Positions 53,686-63,705 of a DNA stretch of 64,000 nt are shown piece after piece; positions within the stretch are counted from its first letter, which is position 1; every line of letters starts with the position of its first letter. The notes beneath the pieces were generated by a model. The model saw only the letters and a list, made by a program, of their open reading frames with translations, searched no databases and had not been told where the DNA came from. A program made the translations under genes and the position numbers. The stretch covers positions 29,861,237 through 29,925,236 of the forward strand of contig OX388307.1 in NCBI GenBank assembly GCA_947579605.1, given 5' to 3'. The DNA comes from Athripsodes cinereus. Taxonomy: Eukaryota > Arthropoda > Insecta > Trichoptera > Leptoceridae.

Positions 53686-53689
53686 TGCT

Positions 53690-53765
53690 ATGGATTGACA
53701 AGGCTGGTTTCTGTCCTGTGTTCCTGGAAGGAGCATTTAAGGATGAATGAGCTGAATTGAGTTTT
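53690..53765 (+). mobile_element. RTE-type LINE tail, short
   Basis: AAGGCTGGTTTCTGTCCTGT followed by GTTCCTGGAAGGAGCATTTA matches the end of the LINE at 3495 (RLVSALCSREER). It is about 75 bp, truncated on the left. Confidence 0.75.
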
Positions 53766-54195
53766 GTTTAATATAATTTAGCGTATAATGGCGAGACAAA
53801 TTCACATAAAATATACAAACGCAAAAGGTTGTATCGTGATATTAAATAATTCATATCTGAGAGTTTAGACACGTGACAATAACTCTCTTCGTGCCATGTA
53901 ACAATAATAATAATACTGTTATAAAAACATAGATAAATATAAATTTACACATAAATAATATAAAACACCGTGTCACTTTGGCAGATGATAATATTGTTAT
54001 GTAAAAAACCCCCAGCATTTTCTTTCAAAATAATATTATAACCTTATAACTCTTAAGCACTACATATATGTATCTCAAAGTGTCCATAGAAACCTTATTT
54101 CTAAGTTCAGTTCAAAATACAATAACAATACAGATTATAAGGTCTAGTATATTTGAGAACCATTTTATGTCTTCCTTACATTTTAAAGCGAAATA
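53766..54195. other. AT-rich stretch, no gene seen
   Basis: Nothing recognised. Confidence 0.5.
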
Positions 54196-54204
54196 GTTTA
54201 TTTA

Positions 54205-54705
54205 TTTACACTGTCACGGCGTATCCAACATAGGATAGGCATAGAGAACGGAATACCATATTTGCCAATCTTTACATTTTTTCTTTCATTTCTTCTACAT
54301 TGGCGGTGTCCACACAGCTGGATGCGAACGTCAATCATCAATCATCAAGCAAAAATCTTAAATCTTTCGGCGACAATTTTAAGATTTTCGCACGGCCGAA
54401 AGATTTAAGATTTTTGTTTGATGATTGATAATTGACGTTCGCATCCAGCTGTGTGGACCCAGCAATTCATGACATTTCTCATACATGCGCGCTGATTTCT
54501 CTTACTCAACACGCGGCCACCCTTCTGAATTTGATTCATGTGTTTGGACGTTCGCACCCTCTCTTTTTCTCACAGATATATACACCCTCTTCATCATCTT
54601 TTCTTCATCCATTCGCTCCACATGTCCAAACCATCGCAAATTATTAACATAATATATTCTATACACAATACTCTTACCACACCCACTTATTCTCCTAATA
54701 TTGGT
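54205..54705 (-). mobile_element. Family G LINE tail interrupted by a MITE
   Basis: The plus strand carries CACGGCGTATCCAACATAGG, ATAGAGAACGGAATACCATA and, further on, CATGTCCAAACCATCGCAAA, TACCACACCCACTTATTCTC, all parallel to the LINE remnant at 12492 on the minus strand. The LINE sequence is split between TTCTACATT and ATTCATGACATTTCTCAT by the palindromic element at 54308-54458. Confidence 0.8.
54308..54458. mobile_element. Palindromic MITE (GTCCACACAGCTGG type)
   Basis: Left arm GTCCACACAGCTGGATGCGA...CTTAAATCTTTCGG and right arm its near-perfect inverse, ending CCAGCTGTGTGGAC. Arms are about 65-70 bp with a loop of about 20 bp. ATT lies on both sides of a slightly longer element. It is strand-symmetric and non-coding, inserted in the family G LINE tail. 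Confidence 0.8.
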
Positions 54706-55660
54706 TAGTAGACTAATATTGGTTACAACACTATTATTGAATAAAGATGAACTTTATAATTAAATACAACATAAGGGCATATTGAGTTATCGAGCTTAAG
54801 GCTATTTTCATATAAATAATATTATTATCATGATTATTTTGTAAGCTGACTACTATTTGCAAAAACACACTTGTTCAATTCAACCTTCTTTGTACTGGTA
54901 TAAGTACAATGGATGGAAATGTGATATATATTATGTATGTATGAAGACCTCCAGTATATTTATTGTAATATTTCAACGACAAATTATGTTGTAAGGATGT
55001 GAAGTTTTATATCCGTGTAAATATAAGTAACCGTTCATATGTCGATAAAAACAGAAATATTATATCCTCAAAAAATGTTCGTGTTTCGTGTGTTTGAAAG
55101 TTTCTTCAGTCTGAGAAAACAAGTACACCGTAAAGGCATCAAGGAATCCAGTAGACTAAACACATGTAATAAACACGTCAGTTGTTATTTAAGTGTTAAA
55201 TAATAATAAAAAAATCAGGATAGGTGGCATATACCACATTGTTGAATAATGTCGATGATACTTTACATGTACGTGATGTTTTACGAACAATCTTTCCCTC
55301 ACAGGGCCCTCGAAAATTTACAGAATCGAGTGAACATTATGTATCATTGTTTTCAATGTTTATAAAAAATATCATCCGATACCTACTTATATTGGTATTA
55401 CTTTATCACAAAATAAGCATATTATAAACTTATCTTTAATGTGGTTGTCTATATATATAAGATGATGAACAAAGAACAATCCTTTACACGAGACTTGTCT
55501 CTATAAGGAGGATGTTTAGATTTAAGTTTTATCAAATAGTCTATGTATTGTAATGTCTGTATAATTATTGTTAAATAAAATAAATAAATAAAAAAAAAAA
55601 AATAAACTAAACATTTTGTAAATAGTATCATGGAATCTCTGTCAAAGAATAAGTCAAACA
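54706..55660. other. AT-rich stretch, no gene seen
   Basis: AAATAAAATAAATAAATAAA near 55575 looks like a retroposon tail. Otherwise nothing was recognised. Confidence 0.45.
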
Positions 55661-55664
55661 ATGT

Positions 55665-55875
55665 TAATTTTCGAGTGCCTAGCAAAAAAAACGGTAGGTA
55701 TTCTTAAAACATCTTGTTTAAGACATGTGACATTTTCAATTATGCGATGATATATGTCACCAATTCTGAATGTTTAAGCTTTTATTCACACGATGAGGAC
55801 GACTAGCACGTTTATTTTGTGCAATCATTTCGCTGACTGTCCTACATGTGAAAAATGCCGAATGTATAGAAAAAT
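55665..55875 (+). mobile_element. Family A retroposon, diverged
   Basis: TTTTCGAGTGCCTAGCAAAA, AGACATGTGACATTTTCAAT, TATGCGATGATATATGTCAC and GACTGTCCTACATGTGAAAA follow family A order. The tail is lost. Confidence 0.65.
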
Positions 55876-56480
55876 ACACGTGTTGTTTCTACATCGCTCT
55901 ATAAAATTTCAATGTAGGTATATAAAACTCATTGGTGATTGGCAATGCTTTCTACGTTTTTTTTCATCAATTCGATGATTATTATTTTCTGAGAGACGCC
56001 GACGCCAGGTGTGCACGACGCTTGCTAGTAATAGAATAATAATAATATGTTATATTATTTCTCTTTTAGCTGTCACTGTAGCTGACGGAATCATAAATAA
56101 AAATATGATTTAGAGCACACAAAGAATATTTAGAGCTATGTTGAAATTTTTGGATGTATTAATTTATCATTGAACTTATTATTATGAATAAAGAAGTATA
56201 AATAATATTTTTTAGACTTTTTACATACTCTATCATAGTAGAATTCCTAGCAAAGAATAGGACTTTCACTCGTTTTATTCGTTTTAAAAACTCTTATAAA
56301 TTATAAACAATATGCCAAAATTTTATAATTATAAATGAAAAACTTTCACAACCTTATCTGTAAAAAAAAAAACAGATACACATTTCAGATATCATTATAG
56401 TCGGGTGTTTTGCCAAAAAAAAATATACATACACAAAATTAAGTATCAATTTTAGAGCTTGAAATATGAAATTAATATTA
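55876..56480. other. AT-rich stretch, no gene seen
   Basis: Nothing recognised apart from a possible family A scrap at 56238-56290. Confidence 0.45.
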
Positions 56481-56581
56481 TTGTTGACTAAAGGTACTTG
56501 GTGGAAGTTTATGGTAAATTAGTACAAACAAAACACTTTTATTAACTACTTTCACATTGATTTTCTTAATTGTGAACTTGC

Positions 56582-56615
56582 TTTCATGAGCTTCCACTCC
56601 CATCATCAGGCTAAC
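56582..56615 (-). ncRNA. Hammerhead-ribozyme-like motif, decayed
   Basis: Minus strand: TTAGC, CTGATGA (56609 to 56603), T, GGGAGT-GGAA-GCTCAT, GAAA (56585 to 56582), AGC-AA-GTT, C. Stem III persists with one wobble pair. Stem II has one mismatch and the stem I pair next to the cleavage position is lost. Confidence 0.4.
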
Positions 56616-56792
56616 GTTAAATAAAGAACTACATTTTCACACAAGTTGTTTATGAGAAACAAAATAATTATCCAGTCACAAAACTATTAAATATTAATTT
56701 ATCCATTGTTCGATACCACTTACTAACATTATCTATACTCTGATTTTGGTTTTTTTCTCATTTAACAACTTTTGCAATTTTTTCGCTTTACG

Positions 56793-56835
56793 TTAACCTG
56801 ACAATGAAAGTGGAAGCTCTTGAAAGCCGGCTCGT
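56793..56835 (+). ncRNA. Hammerhead-ribozyme-like motif with compensatory stem I change
   Basis: TTAAC, CTGACAA (56798-56804; core G to A and T to C changes), T, GAAAGT-GGAA-GCTCTT, GAAA (56822-56825), stem III AGC-CG-GCT, CTC, then GTGA. Relative to 4793 and 25437, the second stem I pair is A-T here instead of G-C, so both sides changed together. The core substitution probably abolishes activity. Confidence 0.45.
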
Positions 56836-56910
56836 GAAAAAAGGAAGTCACTGTGGAATAAAGTACAAAATATTTACTTTATTTCCATTAACTTACAATA
56901 TGAAATCATC

Positions 56911-57830
56911 ATTTAGATGTTATTCAAAGAGTTCACTATGTATACTCATAAAAATGATTCTACAAATTCTAAAAATAAAATAAGTTTATTTTCTTCATCA
57001 AAATAGCAATGATCTAATTTGTATGAATGAACAGGCGTTTGAAGGAAACATTTAAGTGACAATACTCATTTAAAAGGATTATTAGTATTATTATCGCCTG
57101 AAGTTCAAACGACAAACTTTTTCTTCATGAAGGTTTGATGAGAAAAGATTTAAATTTAAGTTTATTCGTGTACGTAAAGATGAGATTCTCTCCGTTCAAA
57201 AACAAATTCAATATTTGAAATCAAATTCTAATGTTTAAACAGTTCATGTATTTTAATTTTCAGTAAAAAATAATTATAAATTTATTAAGAATCGATTTCA
57301 ATAATTCCTATTTTTTCTTCTCCAGCCCTCTCCGTTCAAAACAACTTGGCATATATCGAGTTATTTTGTACCACAATATTTCTGATACTCCATAAAATTA
57401 TCATAGCAATAGTTTTATTCTTAAAAAAGAGTTGTGTCTTGAAAATATTGAACATTAAATTGCTTTTTTATTTATTTTATTAGAAAATTGAGATGGTCAT
57501 AAGTAAGGTATTTGTTATTTTTGACTTTGTAATACGAGGGTAAAATCAAAGTAAAATATTGTATCATTTTCATACCGACGATGACGCTTCAAATGTTTCA
57601 ACATGAACAAGAATTAGTAAATAAATTATTAATGATTGAAGAATTCTTCAACTGCGTACATAAAGGTCTTTCACATTTATTTATAATTCCTAAGACTTTT
57701 CAGAGGAGAATATCATTGATAATTTAAAATAAATATCATGGAAGTTCTCAATAATTTTAAATACATAAATTATGAAAATAAAAAACAATTTGGCGGTGTT
57801 TTGATGAAAAATAAAATGAAAATCTTTTTA
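56911..57830. other. AT-rich stretch, no gene seen
   Basis: Nothing recognised. Confidence 0.5.
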
Positions 57831-57834
57831 TGAG

Positions 57835-57972
57835 GACAAGTATTATATAATAGCCTGTAAATGAGATGTGCCATCCATTCTGAATTTTTCATTGGTACGG
57901 AAGATGAGACCAGCATTTTTATAACATACAGTTAGTTAACTTGCTACCCTGCTTGTAAGAGATATAGTTGCA
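57835..57972 (+). mobile_element. Family A retroposon, 3' two thirds
   Basis: AATGAGATGTGCCATCCATT, CTGAATTTTTCATTGGTACG, TTAACTTGCTACCCTGCTTG and TAAGAGATATAGTTG are in family A order. It directly abuts a reversed LINE tail. Confidence 0.65.
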
Positions 57973-57974
57973 CA

Positions 57975-58185
57975 AATAAAATAAGTTTCTTTTTTTATTT
58001 TGCCCCTATTTTTTGTAACTACACCAACTTTCACTCCACATTCCTCTCGTATATCACTATTACGCACACGACCTCTCAGACTTCTACCACACATCCTTCT
58101 CAACGATCTCATTTCTACTGCATTTATGCCACTTTCATCCTTCTTTAACCATGTCCACATCTCACTTGCATAAATGCTTGAGTGT
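57975..58185 (-). mobile_element. Family G LINE tail
   Basis: The minus strand reads WTWLKKDESGINAVEMRSLR followed by RMCGRSLRGRVRNSDIREEC and GVKVGVVTK, closely matching the 12492 copy. It keeps the canonical RNSDIREEC motif that the other copy has mutated. The 5' part and the GHV block are missing. Confidence 0.85.
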
Positions 58186-60214
58186 CTTTAATTTATTTTG
58201 TTTTAACACGGAAAAGATGGAATATGTATGTGTTTTTGGACAATATCGTTCCATTGGTTACCCTACGAGAAAGAATAATAGTGAGGGGATAAATATTATA
58301 CTCTGTTTGATTTAAAATACATTAAAACTTCTTGGAAATTTAGAAGTTAATTTTAAAAGATTTCATAATGCTTTCCGGGAACTTCAACAGGGTGTATTAA
58401 TGATTACTTCAACTCGTTGATTTTCGAATTGTAGATTTGAAAATTCAAGCTAGATATTTTTTTGTTTCATACACGAGTTGTTTCAAATATACTGAAAATA
58501 CTCAAGTTATTCAGGATTTATTTGTATGCTAATGTTCTATATCTATGGTTTGAGTAGTAACATATCTATTACTTTAAAAATAAATTAAATCTACCCTTGA
58601 CTTTTTCAATAATATGATTTAAAATAACGTATCGATATTACATAAAGTGGTAGGTATTTATTGATACCTGTGTAGGAGAAATTGATAGGTTTATTAATAT
58701 GTCTCAAGGATATTAATTTTACGATTCAGTACTACCTCTATGCTATTTGAATGTGATTTTCTGTTTTTAAGTAAACGTATGTTTAAAAAGAGATCAGGTA
58801 CATGAATTGAAGGAAAAAAATACGTATAAGGTCAGTCGTTTGGCAAACGATATTTTCTACAAACTTCATAGAATAAAATAATAAAAAAATATACTACAAA
58901 ACACTGTTTTACTTCCACTTTACTTCATTCAAATGTCAGATCGTTTTCGAACACTACCTGTTCATTATCAATGACAATGCGATACTAAGCTCATTAAAAA
59001 ATCAAATTCACAACTAAAAAGTTTTTTGTTTTATGTTTTTACTTATATTTTAACTTCATAGAAGGTTGTAAGAACATGCAAAGTAGGAAAAGGCTTAAGT
59101 CTCATATTTTCTATCGTAATTGACGTATACAAAAAAGGATAAACATGATAAAAATGGAAAATTTGCTAAAACAAATGTAAGCTTTGCAATCATACAAGTT
59201 TTTCCTGTTTTCAGTGTATATCGTGTAGGTATATAATTTTGCATATCATTGCCTGTACATATTATGTATATTAATTTTACTTCTCCAATTAGTATTGCGT
59301 ATCTCAGTTAACTACAACTTTAGTTAGTAATTCAACATTTATTTGATAAGGTCATTGCTATTTTATTAACTATCAAAATATTCCGTAAAAATAGCAACGA
59401 TCCTTTTTATAATAATCTTTGATTATCAATTGATATACGGAATATAACGGCCGAATTGTTGCAAGACTGAATTATACGAAATTGAAATTAGATTGACAAT
59501 CTAAAACCTTGAAAAACTGCCAGATGTTGGTTGTTTATTGAAGTACATTCGATTTTTTTTAATTTTCAAAGTGAATACCTTTAAATAAAGAAAATATTTT
59601 TAGTGCATGTATGATTTAGATGTGCTAATATTAGATAAAATTATATGAAAAACATAATACTGAGATTAAAAATATTATAAAATAACATTAAAAAGCTTAA
59701 TACAATAAAAAGCTAAAATTGTTTAATTTGTGCGATTTTCACTAGTTTTTTTATTATTCTGTTTTACTATATTGTAAAAAAATGTTTATTTGCTATTCTA
59801 AAAGTTTTGAAAATAACAAATATTTATTCAATGTAAACTTATTTTTTTTTTACAAAATTACTCTATTTTTAATTATAATTTTCGTAGAATAACTTAAATA
59901 ATAATAAAATTATTAAATGCTATATATTTGAATTTATTTCATACAATTATTATATATTTCTGTATCTATAAAAAAACCAGGATTAAAGAAATAACATATT
60001 TTAAGACTTTATATAAACATTAATAATAAATAGAATTACAATATTTTTTATTTACATAAAAAAACACTCAGTGATATTTTTATTGATTTAATGAGCTATT
60101 TTTTTCATACTAAATAAATACTTTTTAGTTTATTTTTAGAAAATATTTTTTGTTGGATATAGTACAAATTTAAAGTATTTTTTTTACCATTTGTATTTAT
60201 TTCTATTTTTTATT
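58186..60214. other. AT-rich stretch, probable 3' UTR of the receptor gene at its right end
   Basis: No coding signal. On the minus strand this lies downstream of the receptor stop codon, and several AATAAA-type signals (TTTATT on the plus strand, for example near 60195 and 60077) could end the transcript. The real polyadenylation site cannot be chosen by eye. Confidence 0.45.
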
Positions 60215-60217
60215 TTA

Positions 60218-60481
60218 AACAACGTCAGTACATGTTCCATTGGCGTTGCCTGATGTCCTGGTTATCTTGGAGACGGCTGGTCTTGATCCTTGTGGGGGTA
60301 ATGGTGGTGGGCCACAACATGCAGCCCTGTGGAACGCCCTCCTGAAGTGGTCGCTCAGGAAAGCATATAGAAGTGGGTTTATGCAACTGCTTGTATACGC
60401 CAATACATGTGCTGCTATTTGAACAGCAATTGTAGTCTTTGATATTTCGTACAAGCCTAGACTCTTAAGCACCAATATTAC
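60218..60481 (-). CDS. Allatostatin-A/galanin-type receptor, last coding exon (partial gene)
   Basis: This is the C-terminal exon of a class A G-protein-coupled receptor in the plasma membrane, which would bind a neuropeptide such as allatostatin A. The 88 codons begin after a consensus acceptor (TTTCCTTCTTTTCAG on the minus strand, AG at 60483-60482) and end at TAA (60217-60215). The exon opens [15 protein letters not shown], the end of loop 3. TM7 runs from about residue 18 to 42 with SSCINPLLY, the NPxxY motif. Helix 8 is [13 protein letters not shown], followed by CC (residues 55-56), a likely palmitoylation site, then a proline-rich tail ending TDVV. The FLSxxFRxAF segment is characteristic of allatostatin-A receptors. 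An in-frame ATG upstream (60538) is intronic and is not the start. The other exons lie beyond the window. A related peptide receptor such as a galanin- or kisspeptin-like one cannot be excluded. Confidence 0.82.
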
Positions 60482-60498
60482 CTGAAAAGAAGGAAAAA
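60482..60498 (-). other. Splice acceptor of the receptor exon
   Basis: On the minus strand a pyrimidine-rich TTCCTTCTTTTCAG immediately precedes GTAATATTGG. The intron appears to be phase 0. It is a strong match to the 3' splice consensus. Confidence 0.75.
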
Positions 60499-60899
60499 AT
60501 ATTTGTAAGACAGGTGCATATATCATCAGGGACATCAAATACGACTAAAGAATTAGCTAAAATAGTTAAAGAACCGTGTATGTATCAATGTCAGAATAAA
60601 GATGTATTTAAACGATTGTAAGCTTGAGTCCTGAAATTAAAGTAATAATTTGAAGTTATATAATATAATGGCATTTGTATATCGTAGAGCACAGTCCTGT
60701 ATTTATATATAGTCGATCCTTGATACGTTCGCAGTGACGGTATGGCTCACATAATTTTGACAACGGATGACCCTAAACAGGATACAATTAATATTGACGT
60801 TTGATAATCCAATATTTTTCTGTAAAGATCAGAGAAAAAGTTTTGAGTTTTTTTAAGATAAAATGATCATTAAATTAAGATGCGAATCTTGTGTTATGT

Positions 60900-61070
60900 T
60901 ATATTATATATACCTACATATAACACCAACACCAAAGAAAATTTGAAAAAAGTTATTCTTCATTTTGATCTGGCCGGAAGTCGAGCCCGGTAGCGGAAGT
61001 TGAACCCGGGTGACTTGAAGACAAGAGTGTTCCCTTAGCATCACACCGGTTGTCGTTTCAAACTTAGTGA
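60900..61070 (-). mobile_element. Family B SINE, minus strand
   Basis: In reverse complement: TGATGCTAAGGGAACACTCT (A-box area), CTTGTCTTCAAGTCACC, box-B-like GGGTTCAACTTCC and a second GGGCTCGACTTCC, then GGCCAGATCAAAATGAA and AATAACTTTTTTCAAATTTT. The box B region is partly duplicated. It sits in the presumed receptor intron. Confidence 0.7.
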
Positions 61071-61194
61071 GATGATATCACGTACATACTATTTAAACAT
61101 AAATCAAGAAAAAAACTGTGTTACGACAAAATGTAATTCTCACGTATTTTGTGTGTAGCAATTCATATTTACAAAATAGTAATAGATCTGTTAT

Positions 61195-61405
61195 TATTCC
61201 GTGGAACCCATAAGAAAGAAAAAAAATCCATTATTTTATGAAAGTTTTTGATTTTTCTGTATAAGGCAGGTTTTCGTAATACATCACAAAATATTACATT
61301 AAACGTCCTCAATTTAACGATGCAGTATGCCACCCATCTGAATGTTTAATTTTTGAAGAGGACAACTTGGTGTTAACTGGCAACTCCGCTCGTGATGGCG
61401 TAGAT
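61195..61405 (+). mobile_element. Family A retroposon, diverged
   Basis: TTCCGTGGAACCCATAAG, AAGGCAGGTTTTCGTAATAC, ACGATGCAGTATGCCACCCA, TCTGAATGTTTAATTTTTGA and GAAGAGGACAACTTGG are in family order. The 3' end is compressed to CTCCGCTCGTGATGGCG. Confidence 0.75.
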
Positions 61406-61539
61406 ACAAAAATGTTATTGGATACATCAGCCGAGATCTGGAGCAGCTAAATGCTAAGAACGACTGACAATCCACTGCATATGATAGAAAGACTGTCGAT
61501 TCCATAAAAATAAAAAAAGGCTCTTTTTTTTTCGAAAAT

Positions 61540-61586
61540 TTTATTAGTTTTTTTTCGAAAAGAAATTTTCGAAAAAAAACTAATTA
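61540..61586. repeat. Short palindrome
   Basis: TTAGTTTTTTTTCGAAAA and TTTTCGAAAAAAAACTAA (about 61545-61583) are perfect inverted arms around a 3-nt centre. A related TTTTTTTTTCGAAAATTTT precedes it. AT-rich cruciform-prone sequence of unknown origin. Confidence 0.7.
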
Positions 61587-61589
61587 AAA

Positions 61590-61875
61590 ACGTTTCTGTA
61601 GTAATAAATAAAATTATGACATTTCAGATTTTAAATAAAAGGGACTTTATTTTTACGGAACTGGCAGTTTGAGATTTATTTGTTTGGAAGATTTAGGAAG
61701 ATTTAGTAAAAATTATTCGGGCATAGGAATCAAGTAAATTTAATGGTGAAAATAAATTATTTTACTATTATATCATTTTTTATTTATTTATCTATTGTAT
61801 AAATGAAACAATGAACAGCATTACAGTAAAAAAAAAACCTTTTCGCTGTCATTGTACGTAAACATGTTGAAAAAT
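61590..61875. other. AT-rich spacer
   Basis: Nothing recognised. Confidence 0.5.
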
Positions 61876-61879
61876 TCCG

Positions 61880-62128
61880 CTATTTCGGTATAGAAAAATT
61901 ATATCACTCTTTTCGGCAAGTTTGCGATTATCCCGTAAAAGGCAATTTGAAAAACAACGCGTAATATACATTAAATATTATCTTTTTATAATGCGGTGTG
62001 CCACCCAACTGAATCTTTATTTTTTTATTAAAAAAAAGACAGGAGTACCTACATGTATGTTTATTTATTCAGAAAGTTGCTCAAACTGATTGCTCCGCTT
62101 GTAGGAGATGTTGTGATGGTGTATATGT
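61880..62128 (+). mobile_element. Family A retroposon, diverged
   Basis: AAGTTTGCGATTATCCCGTA followed by AAAGGCAATTTGAAAA, TAATGCGGTGTGCCACCCAA, CTGAATCTTTATTT, AGACAGGAGTACC and GATTGCTCCGCTTGTAGGAG follow family A order, ending GTTGTGATGGTGTATA. Confidence 0.7.
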
Positions 62129-62131
62129 CGC

Positions 62132-62237
62132 AGTCGTTTTGAAGAATCCGTCCGTTTACAAACGGCGTCGTCGTTTTACAAACGGCAGGCGTATTATAAA
62201 ATGACGAACGTGCATTCCGGCATATTACAAAACGACT
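62132..62237. mobile_element. Short inverted-repeat element at a retroposon tail
   Basis: AGTCGTTTTG (62132-62141) and CAAAACGACT (62228-62237) are perfect inverted ends. Inside, CGTTTACAAACGGC and CGTTTTACAAACGGC repeat in tandem (about 62152-62187). It starts exactly after the family A end. Confidence 0.5.
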
Positions 62238-62972
62238 AGTCAAATTGTAATATTTTGGTTCTTTCTCGCCGTATCATGGTGTTGTGTATCAAAACATTTA
62301 TATATGGGGTTGCGTGGGAGATCGTAAAATAATGGTTCTATTTTATAATATAATACAGTATATCATCTATTTTTCTACGTGCCGTAAAACTTACAGGTAT
62401 TATGAGTATCACTTAATGCCGCACCGATAGTAGGTATTTTAAAATAATATAATAAGTAATATATAATTTACCTATTTATTTTTGGGTTATTTAGAAGAGA
62501 AGAAGAAATTTGCCTTCTTTATATTTATTGTATTTAAGAATGCATTTCTCTTTAAAATGATTTGTATTGTAATGAATGCACAGAAATAATGGATAAATAA
62601 ATAATTCATAAAGCTTTGTGTTCGCAAGTCTTAAGGTACACAGATAGTAATTGGGTACATAATATTTTTATATGAATTGTTAAAAACAATAAATCTTTTT
62701 GCAATTGCAACAAAAAGGATACTAACAAAATTATGCCATATTTAGGAGCAAAAAATTAAAGTCGTCTTGTAATAGTTTAGACAACCCTTAAATGTATATT
62801 GATGAAAATTTATATATTACCAAATATTTCGGTATAAATAATTATTTGTATCCAATAATAGTGGTATATTTTTGTAAGGTGGTAATAAGCTAGAGAGTTA
62901 ATTTATGAATTTAATTAAAAATAAAAATGAATCAACCCTTTTGACAATGATTTTTTAAATTAATACAACAAT
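62238..62972. other. AT-rich stretch, no gene seen
   Basis: GATTTGTATTGTAATGAATG and an ATAAATAAATAATTC run at 62562-62610 look like a retroposon 3' tail. Otherwise nothing was seen. It is probably receptor-gene intron. Confidence 0.45.
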
Positions 62973-63084
62973 ATTCCGTAGAGCATCCAGCAATGAATAA
63001 GTCTCCCACTCTTTTCAGTAAATTTTCAGTGTCCTGTAAAAGGCAGTTGTACAGATCATTTTTTTTTTAAATAGGCAAACATAC

Positions 63085-63300
63085 ATAATAGAAAATTCAC
63101 ACAGATCGAGCTAGTCCCAAACTAATATTAATCTTATATTATGGGTACTAACGCGACGATACACACATATACAATGCACTACACAAATATACATGTAACA
63201 CCCAGATCCAGGACCATTTGAAAAAGGTCATTCTTCACTTTGCCCTGGCTGGGAATCGAACCCGGGACCTCGTGACTCAAAGGCAAGAGCGTCCTTACCT
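63085..63300 (-). mobile_element. Family B SINE nested in family A
   Basis: In reverse complement: GGTAAGGACGCTCTTGCCTT (A-box area), TGAGTCACGAGGTCCC, a canonical box B GGGTTCGATTCCC, AGCCAGGGCAAAGTGAAGAA, the GGATCTGGGTGTTACATGTA tail, ATCGTCGCGTTAGTACCC and the GGGACTAGCTCGATCTGTGT end. It is the best-preserved family B copy here, so a recent arrival in an older host repeat. Confidence 0.85.
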
Positions 63301-63342
63301 TATTTTACATCTTAAATTCAGCGATGAGGTTTACCACCCATA

Positions 63343-63587
63343 TTTTGTTTATTTATTCTTTACTCTGCATTGATTACAAGCAATTTTACATAAAAATATA
63401 ACAATAAAAAAATTTACTGCACGAAAATAGTATACAAGGAGAAAATAAATAATTTAAACTAGACAAATAAATTTTGTGCAATGGGCAAGTTTATCGCAGA
63501 AGCGCGATATCTTCCAACTAACTCATAAAACCCAAATATTATTATTTGAAACACAATATACAATCAAAATGCAGAGAACAGCACATC
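63343..63587 (-). mobile_element. Family C element nested in family A
   Basis: TTTATTCTTTACTCTGCATT, GATTACAAGCAATTTTACAT, GTTTATCGCAGAAGCGCGAT and CAACTAACTCATAAAACCC parallel the family C copy at 9697. CAT borders both sides of the insertion in the family A sequence CCCATCCTGAAT. Confidence 0.75.
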
Positions 63588-63705
63588 CTGAATTACTTAA
63601 TTTTTTGGTGGCACAGAAAAGACGTCTTGCACGTTTATTACATGCGGGTGGTCTGCTGGCTTCCCTACTAGGGAGATATGTCTTGATGGTATAATAGCAG
63701 TAGGT

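Larger units (their letters stand above)
56488..56910. mobile_element. Tail-to-tail hammerhead-type retroposon pair
   Basis: The left arm starts TACTTGGTGGAAG (56491-56503) and carries a minus-strand core at 56582-56609. The right arm carries a plus-strand core at 56798-56825 and ends CACTGTGGAATAAAGTAC (56850-56867). TTAGCCTGATG on the minus strand and TTAACCTGACA on the plus strand face each other across about 190 bp of AT-rich sequence. This is the most extended of the inverted copies. Confidence 0.6.
62977..63705 (+). mobile_element. Family A retroposon with two nested insertions
   Basis: Family A blocks appear in three pieces: 62977-63060 (CCGTAGAGCATCCAGCAATG to CCTGTAAAAGGCAG), 63302-63342 (TTTTACATCTTAAATTCAGC to TTTACCACCCAT) and 63587-63705 (CCTGAATTACTTAATTTTTT to GATGGTATAATAGCAGTAG). 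A reversed family B SINE and a reversed family C element fill the gaps. Joining the outer pieces gives normal family A order. Confidence 0.85.

Noticed and set aside
60482..60538. ATG at 60538 as the start of a short receptor-like protein
   Set aside because: The residues before the acceptor AG are intronic (pyrimidine tract read as protein), and a receptor cannot begin at TM7.
63225..63300. Functional tRNA gene (canonical box B)
   Set aside because: No acceptor stem or cloverleaf closes, and the sequence continues into the family B SINE tail. It is a tRNA-derived retroposon.
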